A stretch of 64,000 nucleotides of DNA from Anseranas semipalmata (lineage: Eukaryota > Chordata > Aves > Anseriformes > Anseranatidae), in contig VXAA01000923.1 in assembly GCA_013399115.1 (NCBI GenBank), positions 85,451-149,450 of the forward strand, read 5' to 3'. Within the stretch, counting starts at the first letter, position 1; every line of letters starts with the position of its first letter. Positions 26,945 to 39,540 of this stretch are shown here, piece after piece. The notes below the pieces were generated by a model. That model did no database searches and was not told the origin of the DNA. It saw only the letters and a program-made list of their open reading frames with translations. Made by a program: the position numbers and the translations under genes.

Positions 26945-29938
26945 GTAAGAATATTGTTGATGGAAAAAAAATGTCTTGCATGTTAGAAATATCAAAGTCC
27001 CACTGAATGAAGCTGTTGAAATACAGACAGGCCTAACTTAGGAAATGGCAACAGAAAAGGAATCTAAGGCATCCTGTGTTTGTTTTGTCTTACTGAGTTC
27101 CACATCAAATTTTGCAAATATATTTGCTTTGCATAGCTGCAAGCCTTGATTACACAGCTTAATAATTGAGCTACATTCCTTCCTCCTTATGTACCCTCAC
27201 CATCATCAGTAACAAAAAACACCAGGCTACGTTATGTTTCTATTTATATGTGTGCAGTGCTATTCACAATTATGAGCCCAGGTACGAGTGATGCACAAAC
27301 ATGGTGGGGACATAATTTGGACTCCAGGATAATTCTTAGTGGAAAAGATAGATGAAAAAGAAGGAAAGGAGGGGGACATGTCAGGTGTCTGATTGTGTTT
27401 CTAGTGTTGGAAATTAGGAAGTGTTGTTTTATTTGTAAGCAGAACACACCTGATGCTGTTGGTCTCATCCTGCTGCATGAACAGAGATGCTCTTCAGACC
27501 ACAAATGCACTTTAAGGGCAAAATATACCCCAGGGCATGGCTGCAGGTTGAGAGTTAACCAAATGGCTGCCTGCTAGGGCAAAGGGATGGGGTGAAAACA
27601 CCTCCAGATAGGGAGCTGCATGCCATGGTGCAGAGGTGAAAAACTGAGCACACATTTCCAGGGCCAAGGGGGAAAACTCTTTCTTGTGAAGCCGCAGCTG
27701 CAGCACAGGTTTGGGGATTTAACAGCCATGCTTAACGCTGTTCAAACTCTGCGGGGCTGCAGGAAAACCAGACTGCCAGGCTCAGTAACTAGTATAAAAT
27801 CCTTTTTGGCTACGAAGGTCAGACACAGCAGGTTTTGCCTTGACTTCAGAGCCAGTGCTCTGCTCTCACGCCTGCTTAAAATCTTCTCCTTTGGCACTCT
27901 GGAGCCTCATGTGTCCTTCCTGCCTCCTGGAGGGAGGGTGCTCCAAGCTATCTATCAGATCACTTTCTGGAAATTTCAGAACATTTTCATGCGGTTTGGA
28001 AAAAAGGTTTGTTTTGTTTTACAAAGTAGAACTGGTGACCATGACCATTGTCACTGTCGCTGTCAGTGATTTTCATCTGTTTGAGCTTAATTCTCTGAGT
28101 CAGTACTTTGAAATCCATTGCAAAAGGAAAGGAGAAGATGGCCAAAAATAATTTTGGAAACCTATGATTCAGTCATATGGTTTTCAGGACTGTGAGCTTG
28201 TATTTTCGATGTGGCACCTGGGACATGAATTCTGTGATTAATTCACAGCCATCAGAATTTATATGATGTTGCCTTGTGTTTCTTGCAGCTGGCAGGTGCA
28301 ACACTGTATGAACAAAATGCCTCTGTTGACCATGCTAGTCTGGATTTTTTTGATGATACTTGTTTGCTAGTGGGCTGACTTCTTGTCCTGGTAAAAATAT
28401 TAAGCAGCAACTTTGATTCAAATTCTTCTTTTTCAAGGTCTGAAGTACATACTGTTTCTGATGAGCAGCCTTGTGAATGGTATTTCAGAGCAGAAAATCC
28501 CCATACTGTAAACTGTGTGGGTCAGCCAGGAAGTCATAGGTTGGCACTATTTTAATACCACCAGAGTTCTCATAAGGGGATATAATTAGTAACCCACCTC
28601 AAGAGAGACTTGATAGGAATGGCACAAGTACTGATTTCATGCTTGAAGACTTATGGTGAGGTTATCAAGGCAATGTAGAAAATTTCTTCTTTCAAGTTAC
28701 GCATAATTCTAAACATTATAAATGACAGTTGTGTCTGCTATAAGTATGCTCTTTTCTGTTTAAATATTACAAAACAAGTGAAAGAAACATTCTCTTCCAA
28801 ATTAGAGTCTGTAAAAAAGTAAAATGTAATCCAGACTACTCTGATATTATTTCTATCAAATGTTATTTTCTTTATTTTGAAGGATTGCTGGTTTTTGTTT
28901 GTTCTGGTGTACAATATGCGTCAGCGGCTGGTTTGATTTAGTGTTTAGTTTTTTTTCAGGTTAGGATTGGGTTCTATGTCAAGAACGTTTAATGTAAAAT
29001 TTGGGTGGCGATTTTGATTTCATCTTTATATTTTGTGTTTAAAGATGATTTAAATCAAATTTAAATCAAATTTAAATCAAATTTGATTAAAATCAAATGC
29101 TAAACCTGTAGTAATAATACATGTAATAGCATAGGCATGCTTTTAGGCACTTTTCTTGTGTGTGGAAATACAGGGTCCTGAATTCAGTGAGCTCATATTT
29201 TAACCAGATTGCTGATTTTATGGCAGATGCCTCTGAGGAACATGTTGTTTGTTTTGATTTCTATCTGTGCCATAAGAGGACTAGAGCACTTCAGAACACT
29301 ATTTAGGGCCTGAGGGAGCCTGAAGGTGGTATTTCTGTGGTAGCCTGATTGCCAAAGTAGGCATTTCCCTGTGGCCATACTGCAGTGATTGTGTGGGACC
29401 TGCACTAAGTGCCTGAAGATATTTCAGATACCATCTTGGCATTGGACATTTCCAGATGCTGATGCACATTTAACTGAGAAACTCTTTTTTCCTAATAGGG
29501 AATCAGTGCCTGTTTCCTTCAGTGTTACTACTACAGCGTTGAGATCAGAGATGTTCAGGTTTGATTTTACTTGCTGCATAAATAGAAAGCTGTTTTAGAG
29601 TATTCATGAGGACCCTTGATTCTGGAATCTGCAGCCACGATTTTTGAGAAATAATCATTACTCTTTCAGGCATCTTTTTAGGAGGCAAATAGTGTGACAG
29701 CTAAGGTAAAGAATGAGAACTGGTTCCACATTTTCACTTGCTTGGAAAGGTTTTTGTATAGGGTAGTTCCTGATGCTTTCATTGTGCTGTGCTGACCTTT
29801 TGAATAGTTTTCAAAGGTATTTGGAATTTGGCATAGGCATTTTTTTGTTTGTACATTATAATGCTAAAACCCAGCTAAAGTTATCATTTATCTTTATTTC
29901 TTCTCCCGTGATATTAATCGGCTGCCTCAATTTGACAG
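26945..29938 (+). other. NELL2: NELL2 intron (2,994 bp) within VWC2
   Basis: Phase-0 GT-AG intron, acceptor TTGACAG ending at 29938. It contains the 11-bp tandem repeat at 29048-29088. The stretch 27440-28070 is noticeably more GC-rich than its surroundings and open in several frames, but matches no family I can name. Confidence 0.9.
29048..29088. repeat. 11-bp tandem repeat ending in a 14-bp palindrome
   Basis: The unit TTAAATCAAAT recurs with an 11-base period (AAATC begins at 29052, 29063, 29074). It ends in the perfect palindrome AATCAAATTTGATT (29075-29088). The repeat is AT-only apart from one C per unit. Confidence 0.85.
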
Positions 29939-30041
29939 GACCACAAAATGCAGCGTATTCCAAAAGACAGTTGTACAACTTTGAACTGCCCCGAATCTCA
30001 ACAGATCCCCTTGTCTCACAGTTGCTGCAAAATCTGTAAAG
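29939..30041 (+). CDS. NELL2: NELL2 exon: second half of VWC module 2
   Basis: This 103-nt exon starts in phase 0 and ends one base into Gly195, with donor GTAAGA. It encodes DHKMQRIPKDSCTTLNCPES and then QQIPLSHSCCKICK. Cysteines 172, 177, 189, 190 and 193 close VWC2 with the CCxxC signature shared with VWC1. The KDHKMQR start agrees with avian NELL2 as I remember it and differs from the mammalian KDQTMK form. The split of each VWC module over two exons with the same phase pattern (0-to-1 closing exons of identical length, 103 nt) suggests an ancestral module duplication. Confidence 0.96.
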
Positions 30042-32598
30042 GTAAGATAATAGTAGGATATATATATAAGCTCAGTGTAGTTTCGCGTTCTTATGGATTA
30101 CATAGACTTTTTGTGATCTTTTTGAATAGGACACTCCTACACATTATAATCACAGTAGACTTTGTGAAGCTGAATGAATAACATCTGTATCATGACGTCT
30201 GAAAATTATTTGTAAAATGTCTGCTAGTTTAAATTCTGTGAAAGATATTTACTGGCTTTTGCGTGTTTCATTCTAGCCAAAAGTGGGTGAAAAGTCAAAG
30301 AAACCATATAGATAATTAGTGATTTTCTATTCTTCACCCAATCTGGTGTCCAAACAAAATGAGATTGGAAAAATGTCTGTGTTCCCCAGCATCCTTCTGA
30401 GATGCTTTGAGATGTTTGTTTTGGAGAACAGTTTGTTCTGTGCAATTGTTTGGAGAGTGGCATACATTGTTTACCTGTTTGGGGTTGTAGAGAAAATAAT
30501 TCTGTGTTTCTTGTGCCAAGTAGAGCTAGAAAGTTTTAATACATGTCAGATTAGTGCTTTCTGAACATTTTCAATCCTGCCTGAACCACACTAGCATGGT
30601 CCCTTATGAGCTACAGATTTTACTCTTTGAAAAAGGAGCTGCTGCATGGAGCATTATTATTCAGCAACATTAATACAACTGACACATGAGTGTTAAGAAT
30701 CTTAAGAAAAACAACAAAAAAAACATCATCCACTTCCTGGATAACATATGCATTCTTAGTTATGTAATGCCAAAGTCTGATACAAACCAATCCAGACCAG
30801 GAAATCCAAAAATAAGACTATTGCTTTGTCATTAACTCAGGCTTCAATGAGGAAGACAACAAAAGGGCAAAGATTAAATATTGCCATGGCCAGAGGTTGC
30901 TCTTGACATGCACACTTTTGCTGTCATCAGTGAATACTGAAGAGCCTCTAATGCTAGTAAGAGTGTAGAGCTTGTTGCTTCTCCATGTCCTGTGTTAGAT
31001 GTCTAACAGCATTGTGGCAGTTACAGTAAATTATAATATGTAAGAAAGATTAGCCAAGCCTATCTCTTTATCCATACCAGAAAAGGCAGAAGGGAAATCA
31101 TCTGCCTCTGATATCATAGTGGGTCTGTGATGTTTGTATCATGACCATGTCACTGGGTCGAAGTACTAAAACCTTCTGCCTTTATGAGCTCTTCTTTCTC
31201 TTGTTCTGTTTTGCTTCGTTGCTGTTGCTTCACACCGTTTGTGAACTGCCCAAGTGCAAAACACACCTCTGACCTGACCTCCAAGCAGACTCTGCCATTT
31301 GCATTTCTGACTTACTTGTATAATTTAGGCATACAAGCAATTTCACATCAAAATATGAAGCAGAAGCCAGATGGAGTGATAAAAATAATAATCCCTACTG
31401 CTAACAAATACTTTTGTTATTTCGTAAGAGGCCAGTGTTGCAGCCAAATTCCAGCTTACATTCTGGAGTTGTTGCTGTTACATCAATCCTGATGCCCCCA
31501 AGCCTGATCCATATTGCCCAGTTCTCCTATGGGAGATCTTGAGACAAGAAAACAGTTATTGGTAAAGACCGGTGAAGTACTGTTGCTTGACCAATTCTGG
31601 TGTTCAGTTACAGAGGAAAACTAAACAAATGAAATTGCTGAGAAAATGATGAAGGAGACAAACTTCACACCTTAATAGACAGATACAGAAGTTTGGAAGC
31701 TTCAAGTCAGTTACTACAACCAACCTGGAATCAGCATAATAAGTCTGAGTTAATGATATTCAGCAACATTAGATTTCATGAGAACAAACATAAGATACTT
31801 AAAAAAAAAAAAACAAAAAAACAAACAAACATCTAGGGAACGGTTAGGCTTACTCTAAATCTTTTAGCCTGGAAAAGAACTTCAGAATCTCAAAAATTCG
31901 TAATTAAGGTACAATAGAAAGCAGTCACTCAGGAAAAATGGAAAGGGAAAAGTAGGAATACAAGAAAATAAGGAAGGCTAAAAAGTGAGATTTTAAAAAC
32001 AAGTTTCTCTGAAATGGAACGGCAGAGGCAATCAGGGAAGAGTGTTCAGTCAGTAGAGCTTGAAAGGAAAAGATAAGGGGAAGAGAAAAGCAAAACAAGT
32101 CAATGTTAATCAAAGACTTTTAGTTAAATGGGGAAAGATTGTAAATACACTTGGGAGTGAAAAGTGCTAGAAAAAAAAAGGATTGTGCTAATCCCATTAG
32201 TAAATGAACTACTGAATGTCTAAGCTACTGGGCTCTTTTATAAAGGTCCAACCAAAAAAAAAAAAAAAAGGGAACGTATAATTAAGAGTTGTCCTGTAAA
32301 AGTACTTAACAATGACAAGGAAACTGTAAGGGGATTTAAGCAAGCCACCTATCCAGCTGCTGTCAGATCAATGCCCTAACCTGCAATTGAATCGAAGACC
32401 TAGAGACAGTCTGTTCTCGTGGCCTTTACTACTCCTTTCATCTGGTGCATGCTTGGTACAATTTATTTCTCTGTGTCTCATGAACAATAGGAAGGTATTC
32501 TTTGACCTAACCAAAAAAAAGATAGGACTGTCTTTGACAGGGATGTTTTATAATCCCTGAATTCTTTTTAACCTTCAATCATATTTGTTTCTGAACAG
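30042..32598 (+). other. NELL2: NELL2 intron (2,557 bp)
   Basis: Phase-1 GT-AG intron between VWC2 and EGF1, acceptor GAACAG ending at 32598. It holds A-rich runs at about 31801-31830 and 32254-32270 and no identified transposon. Confidence 0.9.
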
Positions 32599-32727
32599 GC
32601 CATGACTTTTGCACTGAAGGACATAACTGCATGGAGCATTCTGTGTGCCGAAACCTAGATGACAGAGCTGTTTGTAGCTGCCGAGATGGCTTCAGAGCCC
32701 TTCGAGAGGACAACGCCTACTGTGAAG
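32599..32727 (+). CDS. NELL2: NELL2 exon: EGF-like module 1
   Basis: This 129-nt phase 1-1 exon carries one whole EGF-like module, with donor GTAATA. It encodes GHDFCTEGHNCMEHSVCRN, then LDDRAVCSCRDGFRALREDN and AYCE. All six cysteines are present (199, 205, 211, 220, 222, 236) in the usual 1-3, 2-4, 5-6 spacing. This first module lacks the D-x-D-E calcium motif, as is usual for NELL EGF1. The EGF array contains the Robo3-binding surface in NELL2. Because the exon is symmetric, skipping it would preserve the frame. Confidence 0.97.
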
Positions 32728-35700
32728 GTAATACCTTGTAAAGATGCTTAGCTCTGCTGTATAAATTACTGTGGGAAGAATGTATTGATTCATGAGTTGT
32801 CAAAGTGATGGGCCTATTAAATGCAATGAATTAGATATGCAGCATATTAATCAGCTAAAATAATTATCTCTCCAATTAATTTTTTTTTTTTTTTTAATTC
32901 TAATCAGTGTAGAAGTTACAAGTTGCTATGGCTGAGGTCTGGAATTAGAAGCATACTTCCAGAGGAAAGTTTTCTGTTATTCTCATGATATTGAGATATT
33001 CAGGCAACCTAAAAGCCAACCATCTAAATGGCATTTCAGTATAACAGTTTCTCTTTTCACCACTGTCTGTTCCCATTCTCTCTCCCCAGGAAGTAAGTAA
33101 ATACAATAGACTAGATACTAGTATTAATTAGGTACTAGTTAATCATACTGAGTGGTGATTTATAATTTCAGTGACTCTTTTGGTATCAGGGAGCAACAAG
33201 CTACTTAATCAGAAGAGATGCTTCTAAAATTAGTATCTATATATTCTCATGTAAACCCGTGAAACAAAACCATCCCCAATGCAGCAGCAAAAGCCAAAGA
33301 CCTCTGCACAATATGCTTTTGTGCTAACTGTTGCTCTTTCTCATGAAAACCCTGATTCTGCAAGCCCAAAACACTAGTATCACATGCATAATACTGGTGT
33401 GCTATCAAGTCATTCTTACAGTAAAGCTTAAGTGTTGCCAGCGGCATGGCCTTTGACTAATGAGCAAGTTTGGTTCAGATTTAGCTAGCTGAATTGAAGA
33501 TTAAGCATCTGTGAGTAGAGTCTAAGGTACTCTGTAGTCCCACCTAATACCTAGATTGTTCTCTGGCGATGCTCAATTAAATGGGATGGATTTGAGGCAT
33601 TTTAAGACAGTTTCTTTGGCTGAACTCTGCAGAAGTTAATGCCTGCAGCTTTCTTGAATTAGTAGCTGCATTAACCTTGGTGGGAATGCTCATCTATAAA
33701 TTTAGATGCGAGAATTCATGGCTGTTTTCAGGAAATCAGTGTGCAGTTAATTCAGCTTCGCATACACCTCTGCTTAATGTTTATGGTAAGCCATTTGATG
33801 GAAACCTGTTGTAAGAAGTAGAACTAAAAATCATACAGAAACAAATCCCTTGCCCCTCATCATGTCCCAGAAGGCATGTGACATCAGGACCAACTGTATA
33901 GCTTAGTCTGTGTTGCAGCATCAACCACTTTTGTCACAAAGTCCTTGGAAACTACACAGAAGCTGCAGATCTGCATTTCAGGGAACTCATCAGCCACTTC
34001 CATTTCAAGGGGGTCACTGAAGCCATGGAATTACAGTGAAATCAGGTGCTTTAAGAAGTTTTTTTTTTTTTTTTTCTGCAGCTGTATTCTTACTCTGCTA
34101 ACTGAAAAGCAGAAAAACAAGTTATGCTCTTAGTGACCTCCACATCACTCAGTAGAACTTGCCAGCCATGTAATATGTTAAAAATAGGAAGCTTCTTGAT
34201 CATCACTGTTGGTGAAATGTTTAGATGAGGACACAGTAGATTATCATATGCAAGATTGGTACATCCATATTATAAGTGGATTTACCATTTTGTGTAATAC
34301 CTGAATTCAGCATGATGATTTTTTGAGATTTCTTAGCTTGAGTGCTTCTGTATGGGCATATGACATTGTTTCTGTGTGGTAATTATCAATCTACTTATGT
34401 ACTTTCAAAAAGCTTGCAAAAGTGAATAACAGGTTGGGAGATGTTATTTACATAAAAATAATCACTATATTGCTATGTATGGATGCTGAAAATGACCTCT
34501 TAAAAATGTGTATGATTTAGGTCCTGATCCAGTAGCACTCACATTGAAGATAGTAAGTCCCATTAGGAAGGTGTACCCATGTGAGCAAAGCTCATGAGAT
34601 TGGGTCCCTGCCAGGTGAGGTTCTCGTAGCCACGGATGAAGCTAAGTCAGCAGGCAGAACAGCATGGCTGTGCTGCCTCCTGTGTGTCGCAGCTGTGGCA
34701 CCACACTTGAACTATGCACCTTGTGCACAGGGGTCGAGAACTGTTCTTGGCTGGCCGTCTCTGACTGGGTATAGAGGTCATATGCTGACAAGAGGGGGAA
34801 TAAGGTCACGGATTTGAACTTTAGGATTGTTTTTGTGGAAGTGGAGGGGGAGGGGACCAAGAAGACCAAAATACCTGTGTTTTTTCAGAGGTGTGCTTTT
34901 CCTATTGTATCCCTTTTTCTAGCCCAAATGCCTCTTTGGACAGTGAGTTTTTTCTTTCTGGAAGGGAGCTCTATCTTAATATTAAGCAATATAATAGCAA
35001 AGGGCACAGTAGCAATAGTCTAATACCAAGTCTTTTCAGAGTCCCGTCCCTCATCTTGAATGGCTGAAATGGTCCCAAGCTCCCTTTCTCAGCACAAACC
35101 CTTTCCTCTCAGTGACATTATTGTGGCTTTAATTACTAGCAATGCCAAGTGTAGAAGAGTCAAGCTAACACAAAGCTTTTCAGAGAAGACATTTTGTAAT
35201 GGCTAGAGCCCATGGGTGTGATAGCTGTTTCTATGTTCTCACATAACAAACTTAAAATACACTGCAAAATAGCATGTCATTTATTCTGTATTAGAGCAAA
35301 ACTTCTCCAATCCTGATGCATGCCTGAGCACTGTCAAAATTCAAACAACAAACAGAAATAATAATGCTCTCATTGGTAGAATTTCTCCTTAAGGTAGAAA
35401 AACAAAAATAAAAATATTCAAAGCTGGTTTCCGTATGGGTCTTGAAAAGCTGCATAAATTTCATCTGAATGATGGAAGAGTTTGGCTTCTGTCCTAGAAA
35501 GAACTGATGCTTTTCCAAAGCTATGTATGTCTCTAGATATTGTTATGGTAGATACCTTTCTGTTTTATAATAATATTTGTTAATATTTATGTCACATTGA
35601 GCTTTCCTTTGGAAAACTGTTAACAGCAATACTTTTCAGAGTTGAGATTTCTTCATTTACATGCCCTAAGCCTAATTCCAAGTACTCTGAAATCTACTTT

Positions 35701-36502
35701 CTGCCTCAGGTTGTTATGCAGTTTGAGATACCTTATGGATAGGTTGGGTATGGATTATGCTGTGCTGTCCAGATATAGGTGCTTTTGAATATAGCATCCT
35801 TGGCATATAGCCTGCTTAACATCAACATTTTAGAAAACTAGATGTTCTGATGAAGTATAATTAGTTATTTCCAAAGCACACCTGCAGTCCTCTCAAACTG
35901 ATGATCATCATCCAGGATATATTTCAGATAGTGTTCAGTGCCCATTACATTTGTGGTGGTGGACTTCTGCTGAAGAAGTTTTTAAGGATAAAGTTTGTGA
36001 CTCCTGGCTACCAGGATATACTGATGCATCTAGGAGAGTGAAATGCGCCCAGGTGGCAAGACTAGGCATTTGCTGAAACAAGATGGTTTGCAAGTAGTCT
36101 ATTGGTGGCAGCTGTAGGTGTTCCTTTCAGATCCTTGAACCTAAGCTGTTTGCATGCACCATGTCATGCACTTCTGGCAGTTCTCAGATCATGTGTATGG
36201 GGAGGAGGTTATCCTTGTAACCTTTGGAGACTGCGCTTGGAAAGATTGCTTGAAATCGAAGTTTCTGATTTAAAAATAGTGCTCAACTATTTCTGTGCAA
36301 AATCTGATTTCAATTCAGGAGCATTGTTAAGGATCGCTGATTAAATAGAGAGGGTAGTAGGCTCAAGTAAGAAGATAGGAGAATGCAGTGGTCTATTATA
36401 AGCACCAGGACTGAGCATGATCTGATAAAAACAGATTATTTATTTATCTGGTTATTTATCCAGAGGATTTTGCCTGATGCAGAGGCCATTTTACATCACG
36501 TA

Positions 36503-37023
36503 TGTGGTCTGGCTGGGATGGAGTTAATTTTCTTCATAACAGCCCTTAGGGTGCTGTGTTTTAGATTTGTTACTCAAACACTGTTGATAACACACCAATG
36601 TTTTGGCTGTTGCTGAACAGTGGCTTCTCTATTTCTCACTTCCCCCGCAGTGAGTAGGCTGCTGTGGGCAGCCTTTAGGGTGGGAGGGGACACAGCTGGG
36701 ACAGCTGACCCCAACCGACCAAAGGGATATCCCATACCATATAATGTCACGCTCAGCAATAAAGGCTGGGAAGTAGTCTTTCTAAGGTGGCTGTTGCTCG
36801 GAGTCTGACAGGGCATCAGTCTGCTCGTGGGAAGTGGTGAGTTATTGCCTTTACATCACTTTATTTTTCCTTTTTTTTTTTCTTCACTTATTAAACTGTC
36901 TTTACCTTGACTCATGAGTTTTTTCTTGCTTTTGCTGTTTGGATTCTCTCCCCCAGCCTGCTGGACGAGGGGGAGTGAGTGGCTGGTAGATGACTGATTG
37001 CTGGCCAGGGTCAACCCTCCACA
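36503..37023 (+). mobile_element. Solo LTR of an avian endogenous retrovirus (copy 2)
   Basis: This is the same family and orientation as the LTR at 6987. It starts TGTGGTCTGGCTGGGATGGA, shares the GACC..AACCGACCAAAGGGATAT block and CAATAAAGGCTGGG (36757-36770), has ATTAAA at 36890-36895 and a GGGGGAGTGAGTGGCTGG block, and ends AACCCTCCACA. It is about 70 bp shorter than copy 1, lacking the internal TA tract. No internal retroviral genes lie between or beside the copies: 29 kb and four NELL2 exons separate them, so they are independent insertions. Five- or six-base flanking duplications are not evident. Confidence 0.85.
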
Positions 37024-39518
37024 TGTCCCTAGTCTACATTACGATTGTGTGGACCATGACATTTATTTTCTGATATTTGGGAATTTAGTTGTACTAGTTG
37101 CACAGTACGCAACATAGCTAACTTATCCTAACAATATTTGGAAGCATTTAATATTATTAAACATACTTTTGTGAAAACATTTTCCAATTTTTCTTCTAAT
37201 TTACCCCTTTTCCTCAATAACTCCTCGTTTCTCTTCTGTTGGCATGTTTGTCCCAATATCAAGTGCAGCAGCTGAGATGAGACCAAAGACTGAGTGACTT
37301 TGTTTACATTTGGGTATTACACAAGTTTCACTGATGATTTTCCCTCGAGGGGAGATGGTATTCACTGTAGAGATCTGCATTTGAATAAGCTGTCTTGATT
37401 TGAATAATCCTTGGATGAAGGAAGTAAGCAGTCTTAGAGGATGAACCGTCTCTCTTCAGAGTAGATGTCCAAAGTAGTTTGGAAGCAACAATTGGTTGGA
37501 CCTCATCAGGATTCTCTTAGCTCAGAGTTGAATGTTCTCATTCTGCTTAGAAAGATTTACTAATGGAAGCTCACATTTATCTACATGTTTGTGTAAAAAT
37601 GCGAGTGTATTATTCAAAGAAAAACCCACAGCACCAAAAAATACATAAAAAAAAAAACAAACACCAACAATGCAACAACAATGTTGCACTTCACTTACCT
37701 AATATGTAGATTCGGAATTAATCTTACTGTTTCTTGTTTTTATCTACTGGCTAACCAGACTACAAAAATAAAGTAAATTTTCAGACTGAGCCTGATTTCT
37801 ACAGATTTCAGTTAAATCTTAGAAAAGATGAGAAGTAATAATCAAATTGCAATAGAATACATGTTGCATCATATTGGCCAACTGCAGTAATCAATGACAT
37901 TTTCTCTTTAAGGAGTGTAATATTGAAAAGCATGTAAGTAAATGAAATAAAGACATCTGAAATGGAGATAAAACCCTGAGTATTTAAATATATTAAATCT
38001 CATGATTAACTAATCACTGTGCTATTTGCTAGTCTTGCTGTCTTTACAGTACACACAATATTCTTTGAGTGAGAGTCCTACTTAGGAGCTCTGCAGTATT
38101 GTCAGTTTTGTTAAAGTGAGAAGATTTCCTGAGCCGCTCTCTTCTTACATAAATTCTTTTTTGTAAGTGAGCTGCAGCAATAGTATCACATACAGTTAAG
38201 AAATAAAGATTCCCATCTGCATCAACTGTCAGTGTTTGATTTATTACCTTGTCATTTTGGGTTGGGTTGGAAAACTAATAAAGCAGATAGAAAAGCTTTC
38301 ATTCCAGGTAGGCAAAATGTTATTTTCAAATCTCTATTAAAAAGTAATTAAACTTTATTTATATTAAACATTAAATATTAATCTTAAACAGTTAATATAT
38401 AATCAATTATTAATATTTTAAAGGCAGAAAATGTCATCTTATTTCCATCATTATGTTACTAAGAAATCCATGTATGAAGAATTTTCAGGCCACTTCTAAT
38501 GTGTCAATGTGGCCTAGGGTGGGCTCAATCCTTCTTGTCTGCCATGGCTCTTATTCAGGAAGATAATAAAACATTCCTAACTTAATGTACTGGAAGTATG
38601 CCTGACACCAGTACATAAAGCATGGTGCTGACTTGGGTACAGGTGGTCCCACTGCCTGTAACAGTGGCATAGTTTGTACATTTACAGACTGCAGGATGTG
38701 ATTCAGTGTTATTTGATTTTATTTACTTCTGTGGGAAGGATGTTCAGACTGATTCTATCATCCACCTATAGCCAGGACTCATAGTAATGTTATTAAGATT
38801 AAAAAAAAAACAAACTGAAACAAATCATATAAAGGGAGCCTTGTGGAAACAAATTGTTGTGCACTATCAGTGCTTACTAAGGACAGGCTTTCTCTTACTG
38901 CAGACAACTATTTTTCTACCTGCCATAAAGGATATGTTACATTTTGTTTTTAAAAGAGAAATTGAGGTGAATGTTTTCATACAAAATGCTTGAATCTGCA
39001 ATCTAAACAAAAGAGGAAAGAAACTAAAGCCTTAATCTCGTTCTTGTTTCCTTTTATCGCCAGTTTTCATTAGTAGCTGGGAGGTGACTACTGAAAGAAT
39101 TAGATGCTGCTGCTGTGCAGAAGAGTACCCAAAGCTGGCTGCTTGCCTTCCTTACATCACTATTCAAACCTTGCTCTAAATGTGCAATACGTCTTAGAAT
39201 ACATAGACGCTAGATCCCCAAGAGCTGTAACAAATGCACAGAAATGCCAGGCATTAAACCAAAGTGATTTTAAAATACAGACTCTTTCATAAAGCATGCA
39301 GAGCTATAACAGCCACAGTGATTATATCTGCCGTGATACTCTAACTCATGGGGCATCATTTGAGAGAGATGAGTTTTGATATCGCCACTTATTTCTGTAG
39401 AACAGGCAATATTTTACTGAATAGCCTGTGGGAATATGCTACATGCTTTAGATCCTACCCAAACCCCAAATGCAGTTTAACCCACACATATGGTCCCTTA
39501 CAACAGATACTATTCTAT

Positions 39519-39540
39519 AGATAGACGCATGCGTCTATCT
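39519..39540. repeat. Perfect 22-bp palindrome, no spacer
   Basis: The half-site AGATAGACGCA is followed directly by its exact reverse complement, centred on GCATGC. Symmetry stops at both outer ends (T/T). This is unusually long for a chance palindrome with no spacer. It has CpG on both arms in a very AT-rich area. Confidence 0.8.

Noticed and set aside
27620..28069. 149-codon ORF
   Set aside because: No family resemblance and overlapping open frames on both strands. Listed only as a compositional oddity.
6987..37023. The two LTRs as the ends of one full-length provirus
   Set aside because: They are about 29 kb apart with intact NELL2 exons and CR1s between, far too long and with no retroviral genes.
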